From contig OZ219942.1 in NCBI GenBank assembly GCA_964291465.2, positions 124,001-188,000 on the forward strand: a stretch of 64,000 nt of DNA, in the 5' to 3' direction. The position numbers and the translations under genes are program-made. Of this stretch, positions 7,002-15,635 are shown piece by piece. Source of the stretch: JAGWBJ01 sp964291465. Lineage in GTDB: Bacteria; Chloroflexota; Dehalococcoidia; Lucifugimonadales; JAGWBF01. The notes below the pieces were generated by a model. The model ran no database searches and was not told where the DNA came from. It saw only the letters and a list, made by a program, of their open reading frames with translations. Positions within the stretch are counted from its first letter, which is position 1; every line of letters begins with the position of its first letter.

Positions 7002-8888
7002 ATGGCTCGGACCGGGTTTGCCCACAGGCTGAGGATCGCGCCGGAGAAGCCGGGCGTCTACATGATGAAGGACGGCCGGGGACGGGTGATATACGTGGGC
7101 AAGGCCGCCAACCTTCGCGACCGGGTCAGCTCCTATTTCGGCTCCCCCTCCAGCCTCAACACCAAGATCCAGAGGATGGTCTCCAGGGTCACGGACTTCG
7201 AGTTCATCGTAACCGACTCCGAGCCCGAGGCGTTGATCCTGGAGAACACCATAATCAAGAAGCTGCGCCCGACCTACAACACGCGGCTCAAAGACGACAA
7301 GACCTACCCCTTCATCAAGATCGACCTGAAGGAAGAGTTCCCCCAGGTATACATCACGCGCCGGGTGGCCAAGGACGGGGCCCGGTACTTCGGGCCCTTC
7401 GCCACTGCGGGCAGCGTCCGCAAGACCCTGGACGTGCTCAAGAAGCTGTTCCCCTACCGCTCCTGCACCAAGACGATCACCGGAAGGGACCCACGGCCGT
7501 GCCTCGAGTACTACATCAACCGGTGCGTGGCGCCCTGCATAGGCCTGGTGGACAGCGCCGAGTACCACAAGGTGGTGCAGCAGGTCATCATGTTCATGGA
7601 CGGCAAGACCGACAGCGTGATGGACAACCTGCGGACCAGGATGTTCCAGGCCGCCGACGACCTGGAGTTCGAGAAGGCGGCGGCCCTGCGGGACCAGATA
7701 CGGAACATTCAGAAGGTCATCGAGGAGCAGCAGATCAAGGTCGACTCCAACCCCAACGCAGAGATGGACGCCATCGCCATGGCCGAGGGCAAGGACGAGG
7801 CCTGGCTGGAGGTGTTCTTCATCCGCCAGGGGAAGCTCATCGGCCGGGACCACTTCATCATGGAGGGCACCCAGGACGAGGCCCCCGGGCACATCATCTC
7901 GGAGTTCATCAAGCAGTTCTACCAGTCGGCGTCCATGGTCCCCCGCCGCATCATCCTCCAGCACGTCCCCGAGGAGGAGGCGCTAATCGAGGAGTGGCTG
8001 AGGGGAAGGCGCGGCGGGCCGGTGGCCCTGGCCCGCCCCCAGCGTGGCGACCAGCGGAAGCTGATCAAGATGGTGGAGGAGAACGCGGTCCAGGGCCTGT
8101 CCCAGGCCAGGGCCAAGTGGCTGTCGGACACCGACGCGGTCCAGAGCGGCATGGAGGTCCTCCAGGACGCGCTGAACCTGCCGTCCCTCCCCCGGAGAAT
8201 CGAGTGCTACGACATCTCCAACATCCAGGGCTCCAGCTCCGTGGGCAGCATGGTGGTGTCCGAGGACGGCTTCCCCAAGCCGGCCCACTACCGGCGGTTC
8301 CGCATCAAGAGCGTGGAGGGCATCGACGACTACTCCAGCATGCAGGAGGTGCTGCGGCGGCGGTTCAAGCGGCTGGCGTCGATGGTGGGCAAGGGCAGCG
8401 CCGAGGCGGATGGCCGCCAGCTCCCCCAGATGCCCGATTCCTCCCCGGACGGTGGATGGGGAGTGGTCCCCAACCTGGTACTGATAGACGGCGGCAAGGG
8501 CCACCTTTCCGCGGCCCTGGAGGTCTTCCTGGAGATGGGGATCGACTTCATACCGCTGGCCTCCCTGGCCAAGGAGAACGAGTGGCTCTTCGTGCCCGAG
8601 ACTCCGGAGCCTATAGTGCTCCCCAGGAACTCCCAGGCCCTTCACCTGGTGCAGCGCATACGGGACGAGGCGCACCGGTTCGCCATCACCTACCACCGCA
8701 AGCTGCGCTCCAAGCGGACCATCACCAGCTCCATGGACGCGGTCCCCGGCATAGGGCCCAAGAGGAAGCGTCTGCTGATGCGGCGCTTCGGCTCCATCAA
8801 GGGCATCAGGGAAGCGGGAGTCGAGGAGATCGCGGCTGTCCCGGGAATGACCCGCAAGCTGGCCACGAGGCTGAAGGAGTCGCTGTAG
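7002..8888 (+). CDS. uvrC: Excinuclease ABC subunit C
   Basis: 628 residues. UvrC makes both incisions in nucleotide excision repair after UvrA and UvrB find the lesion. The N-terminal GIY-YIG nuclease spans about 14-95 (GVYMMKDGRGRVIYVGKA, with Arg41 in LRDR, and SEPEALILENTIIK). A Cys cluster is at CTKTITGRDPRPC. The UVR motif that binds UvrB is near 205-240 (DDLEFEKAAALRDQI). The RNase H-like 5' nuclease has ECYDISNIQG and LVLIDGGKGH. Two helix-hairpin-helix motifs end the protein (VPGIGPKRKRLLMRRFG). The start lacks a strong ribosome site, so translation may be coupled to the gene ten bases upstream. Complete. Confidence 0.97.
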   Translation: MARTGFAHRLRIAPEKPGVYMMKDGRGRVIYVGKAANLRDRVSSYFGSPSSLNTKIQRMVSRVTDFEFIVTDSEPEALILENTIIKKLRPTYNTRLKDDKTYPFIKIDLKEEFPQVYITRRVAKDGARYFGPFATAGSVRKTLDVLKKLFPYRSCTKTITGRDPRPCLEYYINRCVAPCIGLVDSAEYHKVVQQVIMFMDGKTDSVMDNLRTRMFQAADDLEFEKAAALRDQIRNIQKVIEEQQIKVDSNPNAEMDAIAMAEGKDEAWLEVFFIRQGKLIGRDHFIMEGTQDEAPGHIISEFIKQFYQSASMVPRRIILQHVPEEEALIEEWLRGRRGGPVALARPQRGDQRKLIKMVEENAVQGLSQARAKWLSDTDAVQSGMEVLQDALNLPSLPRRIECYDISNIQGSSSVGSMVVSEDGFPKPAHYRRFRIKSVEGIDDYSSMQEVLRRRFKRLASMVGKGSAEADGRQLPQMPDSSPDGGWGVVPNLVLIDGGKGHLSAALEVFLEMGIDFIPLASLAKENEWLFVPETPEPIVLPRNSQALHLVQRIRDEAHRFAITYHRKLRSKRTITSSMDAVPGIGPKRKRLLMRRFGSIKGIREAGVEEIAAVPGMTRKLATRLKESL

Positions 8889-8906
8889 GCCCAGCCCCCC
8901 CGACAT

Positions 8907-8938
8907 CCAGGATTGCCGGGCCCCCTTCCGGCGCCTGG
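8907..8938 (+). terminator. Hairpin after uvrC, probable terminator
   Basis: CCAGG and GCCGG pair with CCGGC and CCTGG around an eight-base loop, 19 bases after the uvrC stop. A T run (CTTTTTA) occurs only about 13 bases later, so it is an imperfect Rho-independent terminator. Confidence 0.45.
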
Positions 8939-8969
8939 ACACCCGGTTACCTTTTTACACGGCCCCGCC

Positions 8970-8998
8970 TTGACCCCTCCGGTAGCTTCGTGTACCGT
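8970..8998 (+). promoter_or_regulatory. Sigma-70-like promoter
   Basis: TTGACC (8970-8975), 17 bases, TACCGT (8993-8998), directly after the uvrC hairpin and 25 bases before the next ATG. GGAGG lies at 9011-9015. Confidence 0.6.
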
Positions 8999-9023
8999 AT
9001 TCAGCGTACGGGAGGGTGGAGTC

Positions 9024-9596
9024 ATGGCCCTGAGAGTCTCTATCAACCTACCCGGTGATACCGTCATCACCCTGGAGGCCGACGAGCCCGGGCTATGGCG
9101 CGATGTGGTCGATGCTGTCCTCAAAGAGCTCCCCCGAGAGATCCTGCACCTGAGCGCCAGTGGGGCTCCCCCCAAGGAAGCCCCGCTGGCCGCCAACGGC
9201 GCCTCCGTTGGCGGCACCGGCGCGATGGTAGCCGGGCCCGGGCCCGCGCCCGGGCCCGTGGAGGAGGCGGAATCTCCGCCGGCCGCCACAGGCCAGGCGG
9301 CGGAGGAGGCCTTCGGGCGGTTCTGCCGCCGTATCGCGCCCACGGGCGACATGCGGCGTACCGTCGTGGCCGCCGAGGGGGCCAAGCGGTACCTGGGAGC
9401 GGCGTCGGTGTCCGGGGAGGACCTGGGCCGGCTCTTCGACCTGGCGGGATGGATGCGCCCGGCCGACTTCCTGCAGACGCTGCGAAACGCCGCCCGGAAC
9501 AAGTTCGGGTGGCTGGAACGGGTGCCGGGGAAGCCCGGACACTACGTCGTCACCGCCCAGGGGCGCGCCACAGTGATTGGCGCCGCCGGGCAGTAG
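9024..9596 (+). CDS. Hypothetical protein with C-terminal winged-helix-like region
   Basis: 190 residues, soluble. The N-terminus (residues 1-45) is a small alternating hydrophobic segment (ALRVSINLPGDTVITLEAD). Residues 48-90 are a Pro/Ala/Gly-rich linker. Residues 95-190 look like a compact helical domain ending in a possible winged helix (RLFDLAGWMRPADFLQTL, then FGWLERVPGKPGHYVVT). ATG 9024 is chosen over the longer frame because of the promoter and GGAGGGTGGA just upstream. I do not recognise the family; a DNA- or protein-binding role is only a guess from the C-terminal pattern. Confidence 0.65.
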   Translation: MALRVSINLPGDTVITLEADEPGLWRDVVDAVLKELPREILHLSASGAPPKEAPLAANGASVGGTGAMVAGPGPAPGPVEEAESPPAATGQAAEEAFGRFCRRIAPTGDMRRTVVAAEGAKRYLGAASVSGEDLGRLFDLAGWMRPADFLQTLRNAARNKFGWLERVPGKPGHYVVTAQGRATVIGAAGQ

Positions 9597-9671
9597 GGCG
9601 GTACCGGTCCCGCGCCGCGGCGCATTCACGCCTGCCGTAACCCCAACAAATCAGCAGTCCAGGAGGCGGCC

Positions 9672-9968
9672 GTGGTATCTCAGCTACGCATCTACACAAT
9701 CAACAGGGGGATGATGGACTCGTACCTCAAGCTCTTCGACGAGAGCATACGCCCCATACACGAGAGGCTGGGCATACCCATAGAGGGGACGTGGGTGAAC
9801 ATGGAGCGCAGCGAGTTCATCTGGGTCCGAAGCTTCGCCAGCGTCGACGACATCGCCGCCAAGGAGGAGGCCTACTTCGCCTCCCCCGAGCGCAGGGCCC
9901 TTGGCGACCTGCCCGGCAGCCACCTGGCCAAGATGGAGGTGCGGGTCATCGAGGCCGCGTACCCGTAG
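9672..9968 (+). CDS. NIPSNAP-family small protein
   Basis: 98 residues, a ferredoxin-like alpha+beta barrel fold. The opening QLRIYTINRGMMDSYLKLF, GTWVNMERSEFIWVRSF and the closing KMEVRVIEAAYP match NIPSNAP proteins, which are common in environmental bacteria and mostly uncharacterised; some relatives of the dimeric barrel superfamily act on small aromatics. The start is GTG 9672 with GGAGG eight bases upstream. A hairpin terminator follows at once, separating it from the EVE-domain gene. Confidence 0.8.
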   Translation: MVSQLRIYTINRGMMDSYLKLFDESIRPIHERLGIPIEGTWVNMERSEFIWVRSFASVDDIAAKEEAYFASPERRALGDLPGSHLAKMEVRVIEAAYP

Positions 9969-9976
9969 ACGGTAAC

Positions 9977-10008
9977 AAGGCCCGGGCGGCGGTACCGCCC
10001 CGGGCCTT
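9977..10008 (+). terminator. Strong GC-rich hairpin terminator
   Basis: AAGGCCCGGGCGG and CCGCCCCGGGCCTT pair with a single bulged base around a CGGTA loop. It starts eight bases after the preceding stop codon. The arms end in AA and TT, followed by GACTTT, so it could work in both directions. Confidence 0.7.
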
Positions 10009-10035
10009 GACTTTCCCCAAGACCAAAGGAGCACC

Positions 10036-10518
10036 ATGGCAGACCGACGCTACTGGCTGTTCAAGTCCGAGCCCGGGGCCTACTCCTTCTCGGACCTCCA
10101 GAACGAGGAGGACCGGACCGCCGAGTGGGACGGAGTGCGCAACTACCGCGCCCGTAACCTGATGCGGGACCAGATGAAGGTGGGAGACCGAGTCCTCTTC
10201 TACCACAGCAGTACCGCCGTGCCCGCCGTGGTGGGCACGGCCCACGTGGTGCGGGAGAGCTACCCCGACGATACCGCATGGGAGCCCGGCTCCCGGTACT
10301 ACGACCCCAAGGCCAGCCCCGACAACCCCATCTGGTGCATGGTGGACATCCAGGCGGACGAGGAGCTACCCCGCCCCGTGACCCTCAAGGAGATCAAGGC
10401 CAACCCCAGGCTGGAGGGCATGCTGCTGGTCCGCCGGGGCATGCGCCTGTCCATCCAGCCGGTGACCCGGGAAGAGTGGGACGAGATACTGGCCATGTCG
10501 AGGAGCGGACCCGCCTAG
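10036..10518 (+). CDS. EVE domain protein
   Basis: 160 residues, the usual length of stand-alone EVE proteins of the PUA-like fold (relatives of human THYN1), which are thought to read modified bases in DNA or RNA. Landmarks are RYWLFKSEPGAYSFSDL at the start, WDGVRNYRARNLMR, GDRVLFYHSS and WCMVDIQADEELPRPVTL. AAAGGAGCACC precedes the ATG. Its stop overlaps the stop region of the convergent amidase by four bases. Confidence 0.9.
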   Translation: MADRRYWLFKSEPGAYSFSDLQNEEDRTAEWDGVRNYRARNLMRDQMKVGDRVLFYHSSTAVPAVVGTAHVVRESYPDDTAWEPGSRYYDPKASPDNPIWCMVDIQADEELPRPVTLKEIKANPRLEGMLLVRRGMRLSIQPVTREEWDEILAMSRSGPA

Positions 10519-11930
10519 ACCGGGGGCCTGCGCTTGTGCCAGCCGGTGCTCTGCTCGTACGCGTGGGCCACCTTCATCACGGTGGCCTCCTTGAAGGGGC
10601 GGCCGACGATCTGCAGGCCCAGGGGTAGGTCCGTGGCCGTGAACCCGCAGGGTACGGACAGGGCGGGCGTACCGGCCAGGTTGGCCGGTCCCGTGAAGCT
10701 GGCCCGGGCGCCCAGGCCCGCCAGCGCCTGCTCCTTGCCCGGCACGCCGGGGACCGACTCCACAGGCGGCGCGGGGCCGACCCCGGTGGGCAGCACCAGC
10801 ACGTCGAACCTCTCCAGGGCGTCGAGCATCTGGCGGCGCAACAGGGCCCGTATCTTCTGGGCCTTGTAGTACGCCTGGGCAGGCAGGACCCGCCCCGTGG
10901 GATACCGGATACGGTTGTTGTGGTCCAGCTCCTGGAAGTGTGCCCGGAAGGTCCTGTCGTGCACCGCGGCCCACTCCGCCGTTGCTATGCCCATGCTGAC
11001 GGCGCCGGACATCTCCGTGAGGGGTATCGAGACCTCCTCCACTGTCGCTCCCAGCTCGCCGAGGGAGGCGATGGCCTTGCCCACCACGTCCCGGTACTCG
11101 GGGTCAAGACGGTCCGAGTGGACCCGCTCTGTCACGGCGCCCACCTTCAGTCCACGGATGTCGCCGTCGAGGGACCGGCGGTAGTCGGGCACGGGAACAT
11201 CCCAGGTGTACGGGTCCTTGGGGTCGTGGCCGGCGATGGCCTGAAGGGTAATGGCGCAGTCCTCCACGGTGCGGGACATGGGGCCCACCTGGTCCATGGA
11301 CCAGGAGCCTCCGAACACGCCGTACCGGCTCACACGGCCCCAGCTTGGACGCAGCCCGACGATGCCGCTCCAGTTGGCCGGGGTGCGGATGGAGCCGCCC
11401 GTGTCCTCGCCCAGGGAAGTGGCGCACAGGAACGCCGCGGTGGCCGCCCCGGAGCCGCTGCTGGACGTGCCCGGGTTCCTGGAGGTGTCCCAGGGATTGC
11501 GGGGAGTGCCGTAGGGATGATGGAATATCTCCGCCATGGCGTACTCGCTCATGTTCAGCTTGCCCAGGAGCACGGCCCCGGCGGCCTTGAGGTTGGCCAT
11601 GACCGTGGCGTCCTCTTCCGGGACGAAATCAGCCAGGATGCTGGAACCCACCGTCGTTCGAATGCCCTTGGTCCAGAACTGGTCTTTGACCGCGACCGGG
11701 AGGCCATGCATGGGTCCCAGGTAGCCGCCCCCGGCGATGGCTGATTCAGCCTCACGAGCGGCGGCCAGGGCCACGTCCCGAGTGATGGTTATGTAGGCGT
11801 TCAGCTTGGAGTCCACCTGGTCTATGCGCTCGAGATACGCTTCCGTGGCCTCTACCGGTGAGACATCTCTTCGCCGGATCAGGTCCGCCAGCTCGGCGGC
11901 GGGCAGGAAGGGCAGGTCGGATCTGTTCAT
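10515..11930 (-). CDS. Amidase, amidase-signature family
   Basis: 471 residues. Hydrolyses a carboxamide to acid plus ammonia or amine; the substrate is unknown. The Ser-cisSer-Lys triad is present: Lys82 (GLPVAVKDQ), the cis-Ser in GTSSSGSGAAT (near 157), and nucleophile Ser180 (GEDTGGSIRTPA). The C-terminal substrate region (AFTATDLPLGLQIVG type) is intact. GatA itself is unlikely because no gatC or gatB is beside it. The start ATG has an excellent site, AAAGGAG, six bases upstream. A TATACT -10 element lies at 11955-11950. It is about 33% identical by eye in its core motifs to the second amidase near 54 kb, an impression and not a measurement. Confidence 0.9.
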   Translation of the reverse strand: MNRSDLPFLPAAELADLIRRRDVSPVEATEAYLERIDQVDSKLNAYITITRDVALAAAREAESAIAGGGYLGPMHGLPVAVKDQFWTKGIRTTVGSSILADFVPEEDATVMANLKAAGAVLLGKLNMSEYAMAEIFHHPYGTPRNPWDTSRNPGTSSSGSGAATAAFLCATSLGEDTGGSIRTPANWSGIVGLRPSWGRVSRYGVFGGSWSMDQVGPMSRTVEDCAITLQAIAGHDPKDPYTWDVPVPDYRRSLDGDIRGLKVGAVTERVHSDRLDPEYRDVVGKAIASLGELGATVEEVSIPLTEMSGAVSMGIATAEWAAVHDRTFRAHFQELDHNNRIRYPTGRVLPAQAYYKAQKIRALLRRQMLDALERFDVLVLPTGVGPAPPVESVPGVPGKEQALAGLGARASFTGPANLAGTPALSVPCGFTATDLPLGLQIVGRPFKEATVMKVAHAYEQSTGWHKRRPPV

Positions 11931-11999
11931 GGCGCTCCTTTCGCCGCCCAGTATAACGCCCCCGGCCAGGGGTTGAGAATGGGCGCGGACACCCGGCGG

Positions 12000-12028
12000 T
12001 CGACCGGTCTCCGAAGCTTGGGTACAAT
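12000..12028 (+). promoter_or_regulatory. Promoter of dinB, giving a leaderless mRNA
   Basis: TCGACC (12000-12005), 17 bases, TACAAT (12023-12028). Transcription should begin about seven bases later, at the GTG start codon itself (12035), so the message would have no 5' leader. No ribosome site is visible. Confidence 0.5.
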
Positions 12029-12034
12029 GGGACC

Positions 12035-13099
12035 GTGGGCGGTACGATACCTCGCTACGTGCTTCACGCGGACCTGGACGCCTTCTACGCGTCGGTGGAG
12101 CAGCGGGATAACCCGGAGCTGAAGGGCAAGCCCGTCGCCGTGGGCGGGTCGCCGGAGGGCCGGGGCGTGGTCGCGGCGGCGTCCTACGAGGCCCGAACCT
12201 ACGGCGTCAGGTCGGCCATGCCCATGCGCACGGCCTTCAGGCTGTGCCCCCACCTGATGAGAGTGTCGGCCCGCTTTCCCCGGTACCACGAGGTATCCCG
12301 GCAGATCATGTCCATGTTCCGAGACCTGACCCCCTTGGTGCAACCCCTGTCGCTGGACGAGGCATACATGGACATCGGCCAGGTGGAGTCCATGGAGCAC
12401 GCGGAGGACACGGCCCGGGAGCTGAAGGAGCGGGTCCGGCGAGAGACGCTGCTGGCCGTGACCATCGGCGGCGGCACCTCCAAGACCGTAGCCAAGATAG
12501 CGTCGCAGATGGCCAAGCCCGACGGGTTGCTCATGGTGGAAGCGGGAGGGGAGCGGGAGTTCCTCCACCCGTTGGACGCGGGCAGCCTGTGGGGAGTGGG
12601 GCCCAAGACGGCCCAGATGCTGAAGCGCAACGGCATCGTCACCATCGGCGACATCGCCGGGTCCGACGACGACTGGCTGCGCAGGACCTTCGGCAAGCGC
12701 GGCCCGGAGCTGAAGGAGCGGGCCCAGGGCCTGGACGACGAGGACGTCAGCACGCACCGGGACACCAAGTCGGTGAGCGCCGAGACGACCATGGCCGAGG
12801 ACATCGGCGACGAGGAGACCCTGGTGGAGATAGCCTCCCGGCTGGGCCATGGAGTGGCCCAACGGATACGGCGGAACGGCCTTCGGGGCAAGACGGTGTC
12901 GGTGAAGCTGCGCCTTTCCGACTTCACGACCTTCACCCGGCAGGTGACGCTGCCCGCGCCCACCGACGACGAGGACACCATCGCCCGGGAGTCCTGCAAC
13001 CTCTTGCGACGGGAGATCAGGCCCGGTAGGAAGTTCCGCCTGGTGGGCGTCGGGGTCAGCAACTTCCAGGAGGACTACCAGCTCGCCCTGTGGAGCTAG
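12035..13099 (+). CDS. dinB: DNA polymerase IV, Y family
   Basis: 354 residues. Error-prone translesion polymerase. The palm motifs are VLHADLDAFYASVEQ (residues 8-22, metal Asp and steric-gate region), GVRSAMPMR and LSLDEAYMDI (second acidic pair). The fingers and thumb include the helix-hairpin-helix LWGVGPKTAQMLKRNGI. The little-finger domain covers about 235-354, ending FRLVGVGVSNF. The usual C-terminal beta-clamp peptide (QxxLxLF) is replaced by a weak form near DYQLALW. GTG 12035 is the only sensible start. It is divergent from the amidase, and the shared control region spans 11931-12034. Confidence 0.95.
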   Translation: MGGTIPRYVLHADLDAFYASVEQRDNPELKGKPVAVGGSPEGRGVVAAASYEARTYGVRSAMPMRTAFRLCPHLMRVSARFPRYHEVSRQIMSMFRDLTPLVQPLSLDEAYMDIGQVESMEHAEDTARELKERVRRETLLAVTIGGGTSKTVAKIASQMAKPDGLLMVEAGGEREFLHPLDAGSLWGVGPKTAQMLKRNGIVTIGDIAGSDDDWLRRTFGKRGPELKERAQGLDDEDVSTHRDTKSVSAETTMAEDIGDEETLVEIASRLGHGVAQRIRRNGLRGKTVSVKLRLSDFTTFTRQVTLPAPTDDEDTIARESCNLLRREIRPGRKFRLVGVGVSNFQEDYQLALWS

Positions 13100-13112
13100 G
13101 GATACCCTGAAC

Positions 13113-13136
13113 AACCCCTATGCCCCCCTTGGGGTT
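13113..13136 (+). terminator. Weak hairpin after dinB
   Basis: AACCCC (13113-13118) pairs with GGGGTT (13131-13136) around a 12-base C-rich loop, 13 bases after the dinB stop. No T run follows. The rest of the gap up to 13,306 shows no gene or clear signal. Confidence 0.3.
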
Positions 13137-13306
13137 ATCGAGCCCACTCTCCCACCCCGCGCTCCGCGCGGGCAAGGAATCCCCACCCATAGGTGGACGG
13201 CCAGCGGACTTGTTCAGACCATTCCCAGACCTCCACCGCGTCCGGGAGAGGCACAGCGGGGCCGCCGACCCCGGCAGCAGTCCTCCTCCTCATGGGAGGC
13301 GGGCGG

Positions 13307-14206
13307 TCAGGACGTGGATGTGGGTACGGGCATACCCGGGATGTTCACCCGGACCCGTCCCAGGGTGTGCCGGGTCGTGATGAAGAGGGTCTTCCAGTCA
13401 TCTCCGCCCCAGGCCAGGTTGGTGGTGGACGGGGCGCCGGTGAGGACCGTGCCGAGGTGGTTTCCCATGGGGTCGAAGATCCAGACGCCCCCGGGCCCGG
13501 TGCAGTAGACGTTCCCCTCCACGTCCACCTTCATACCGTCGGGGACGCCCGGCAGGTCTCCCTTCAGCGGTGCGAACACCCTGTCGGTGCCCAGGGCCAG
13601 AACGCCGTTGGCCTCCAGGTCGAAAGCCCGGATGTGGCCCCTGCGCGAGTCGTTGACGTACAGGACGCTTTCGTCGGGAGAGAAGGTCAGGCCGTTGGGC
13701 AGGACGAAGTCGCGCACGATGCAGTTGATGGTGCCCAGGTCCGGCGATACGCGGTACACCCCGGCGAAGTCCAGCTCGGACACCACGTTCATGGTTATGG
13801 GATCGGTGAAGTAGATGGAGCCGTCGGACTTCACGACCACGTCGTTGGGCCGGTTCAGCCGCCAGCCCCGATAGCTGTTGGCCACCACCGTGATGCTGCC
13901 GTCGGGCTCCAGCCGGGTCACGCGACGGGTATCGTGCTCGCAGGCTATGAGCCTGCCCTGCACGTCCCTGGTCAGGCCGTTGGCCCGGTCGGAGGGCTCC
14001 CGGTTGACGGTGATCTCCTGTCCCGGGGCCCACTTCATGCGGCGGTTGTTGTGGATGTCGCTGAAGAGTAGGTAGCCGCCCTCTTTCCACCATAGCGGGC
14101 CCTCGGCAGGGCCGTACTCGCCGCCGAAGCCCCTCCCAAGCTCCTCCACGTCCTGGCTCGAGTCCATGATGCGATCCAGCCCGGACGACACCTTTACGAC
14201 CGGCAT
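13307..14206 (-). CDS. SMP-30/gluconolactonase/LRE-like six-bladed propeller protein
   Basis: 299 residues, no signal peptide. The family includes calcium- or zinc-dependent sugar lactonases. Typical features are EGPLWWKEGGYLLFSDI with the metal Glu, RPNDVVVKSDGSIYFTDP with the metal Asn, LPNGLTFSPDESVLYVND with Asn and Asp ligands, and PDGMKVDVEGNVYCTGPGG. These fit the metal-binding set of SMP-30. The ATG has a strong GGAGGTAG upstream. The substrate could be a sugar lactone, but relatives act on diverse esters. It stands alone, divergent from the cupin gene. Confidence 0.88.
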   Translation of the reverse strand: MPVVKVSSGLDRIMDSSQDVEELGRGFGGEYGPAEGPLWWKEGGYLLFSDIHNNRRMKWAPGQEITVNREPSDRANGLTRDVQGRLIACEHDTRRVTRLEPDGSITVVANSYRGWRLNRPNDVVVKSDGSIYFTDPITMNVVSELDFAGVYRVSPDLGTINCIVRDFVLPNGLTFSPDESVLYVNDSRRGHIRAFDLEANGVLALGTDRVFAPLKGDLPGVPDGMKVDVEGNVYCTGPGGVWIFDPMGNHLGTVLTGAPSTTNLAWGGDDWKTLFITTRHTLGRVRVNIPGMPVPTSTS

Positions 14207-14310
14207 AGCTACCTCCTTATCGACATAGGGCTTTGCCTATTCCTCAGGGGTCGAGGTGAGTGTATTGGGCGCCTGTCCCAGGTGTCAATCCCGCGGGTCC
14301 GAGGCCGCCG

Positions 14311-14339
14311 TTGACACCGTCCACGCGCGCTGCTACTCT
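14311..14339 (+). promoter_or_regulatory. Near-consensus promoter for the cupin gene
   Basis: TTGACA (14311-14316), 17 bases, TACTCT (14334-14339), then CAGGAGG just before the ATG at 14368. Confidence 0.7.
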
Positions 14340-14367
14340 CGGCATCGAGTAAGGGTCAGGAGGCTCC

Positions 14368-14808
14368 ATGGGCTGCGTGGACCTGGGCGAGGACGGACAT
14401 CCGGCTCCCGGGGTGGCCCGGGCACGGGTCGATCCGGACGTGACCGCGCCGGACGGGTCCCAGATACGCCTGCTGACCCACGCGGGCAAGGCCAGCCTGT
14501 GCGAGGTAACGCTGGAGGCGGGCCAGGTCTCGCGGCCGGTGTGGCACAGGGAGGTCGAGGAGACCTGGTACGTGCTGCAGGGCACGGGGTCGGTATGGCG
14601 CTGCCCTCCCGACACGCGCCCGGAGCAGGGGACGGCCGCGAGGGTGGTCCCCGGCGACGCCCTGGTCATACCGCCGCGCTGGAGGTTCCAGTTCGGGGCG
14701 TCCGGCGCCGGGCCCCTGCGGTTCCTGTGCTTCACGACTCCCCCCTGGCCCGGGGAGGACGAGGCGCAACCGGTCGGGGAGGGCGGTCTCGGTCCGCCCA
14801 CGGTGTAG
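14368..14808 (+). CDS. Single-domain cupin protein
   Basis: 146 residues. A small beta-barrel protein. Cupin motif 1 is seen as RPVWHREVEETWYVLQGTG (His60, Glu64/65, Gly72). Motif 2, GDALVIPPRWRFQFGASG, has Arg where a metal-binding His is usual, so metal binding is probably weakened or altered. The function is unknown; such proteins may be isomerases, binding proteins or parts of sugar pathways. It is followed by an RraA-like gene after 77 bases on the same strand, which suggests a shared transcript. Confidence 0.8.
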   Translation: MGCVDLGEDGHPAPGVARARVDPDVTAPDGSQIRLLTHAGKASLCEVTLEAGQVSRPVWHREVEETWYVLQGTGSVWRCPPDTRPEQGTAARVVPGDALVIPPRWRFQFGASGAGPLRFLCFTTPPWPGEDEAQPVGEGGLGPPTV

Positions 14809-14885
14809 GAGGCCCCGACCCCCGACGTCGCAGGGCCTCCCGCCCGCCGGTCATACTCAACGGGCCTAGGAAGGGAGCGAAAGCC

Positions 14886-15566
14886 ATGCCTAAGGGTCCC
14901 AGCGCCGGACGGATAAGGGCCGCCTTCCAGGGGCTGTCCACCTGCAACCTCTCCGACGCCCTGGACCGTCTCGAGATGACGGGCCAGGTGCAGGGCATCC
15001 TGCCCCTGTGGGCCGGGTGCCCCAAGGTGGCCGGCCCCGCCATGACCATGAAGCTCAGCCCCAGCGCAAGCTACTCCACCGTCATCGGCACCCTGGAGGC
15101 CGTCCAGGCCAGCGCCCCCGGGGACCTGCTGGTCATCGACAACGGGGGACGGCCGGGTATCAACAGCTACGGGGGCATCGCCGCCTTCTCCACGCGGCAC
15201 TACGGCATGCAGGGCTGCATAATAGACGGCTCCACCCGCGACGTGGACGAGATGGCTGACCTGGCCCTGCCGGTCTACGGCCGCGGGGTGGTGAACACCT
15301 CGGTCCGGGGCCGCATCGGGTTCGAGGGGTACGGCTCAGCCGTGAACTTGGGAGACGTCACCGTCAACCCGGGGGACTTCGTCTTCGCCGACGTAAACGG
15401 CGTCGTCGTGGTGCCGCCCGAGGCCGTGCTGGAGGTGCTGCGCTGGGCCCGCAGGTTCAACCAGATGGAGGAGACGATAAAGCGGGACATCGCCTCGGGC
15501 ACGACCCCCGTCACGGCCCACAACCGCCGCCGCTACGACCAGGCGGCCCGCAGGCCGGGCTCCTGA
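14886..15566 (+). CDS. RraA-like protein (4-hydroxy-4-methyl-2-oxoglutarate aldolase family)
   Basis: 226 residues. The family includes HMG aldolases, oxaloacetate decarboxylases and RNase E inhibitors. LSTCNLSDALDRL begins the fold. GPAMTMKLSP, GDLLVIDNGGRPGINSYGG and IIDGSTRDVDEM carry the Arg and Asp used with a divalent metal to bind 2-oxo acids, and VNPGDFVFADVNGVVVVPP closes the core. With those residues present, enzymatic activity on a 2-oxo acid is likelier than RNase E control. AAGGGAG precedes the ATG. Confidence 0.85.
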   Translation: MPKGPSAGRIRAAFQGLSTCNLSDALDRLEMTGQVQGILPLWAGCPKVAGPAMTMKLSPSASYSTVIGTLEAVQASAPGDLLVIDNGGRPGINSYGGIAAFSTRHYGMQGCIIDGSTRDVDEMADLALPVYGRGVVNTSVRGRIGFEGYGSAVNLGDVTVNPGDFVFADVNGVVVVPPEAVLEVLRWARRFNQMEETIKRDIASGTTPVTAHNRRRYDQAARRPGS

Positions 15567-15635
15567 CATCCCATCGATTGGGCCTGATTTGGCTTGATGG
15601 GTCGGGCCTCTGTCGTCTGGAGGGGAGAGCTGGCC

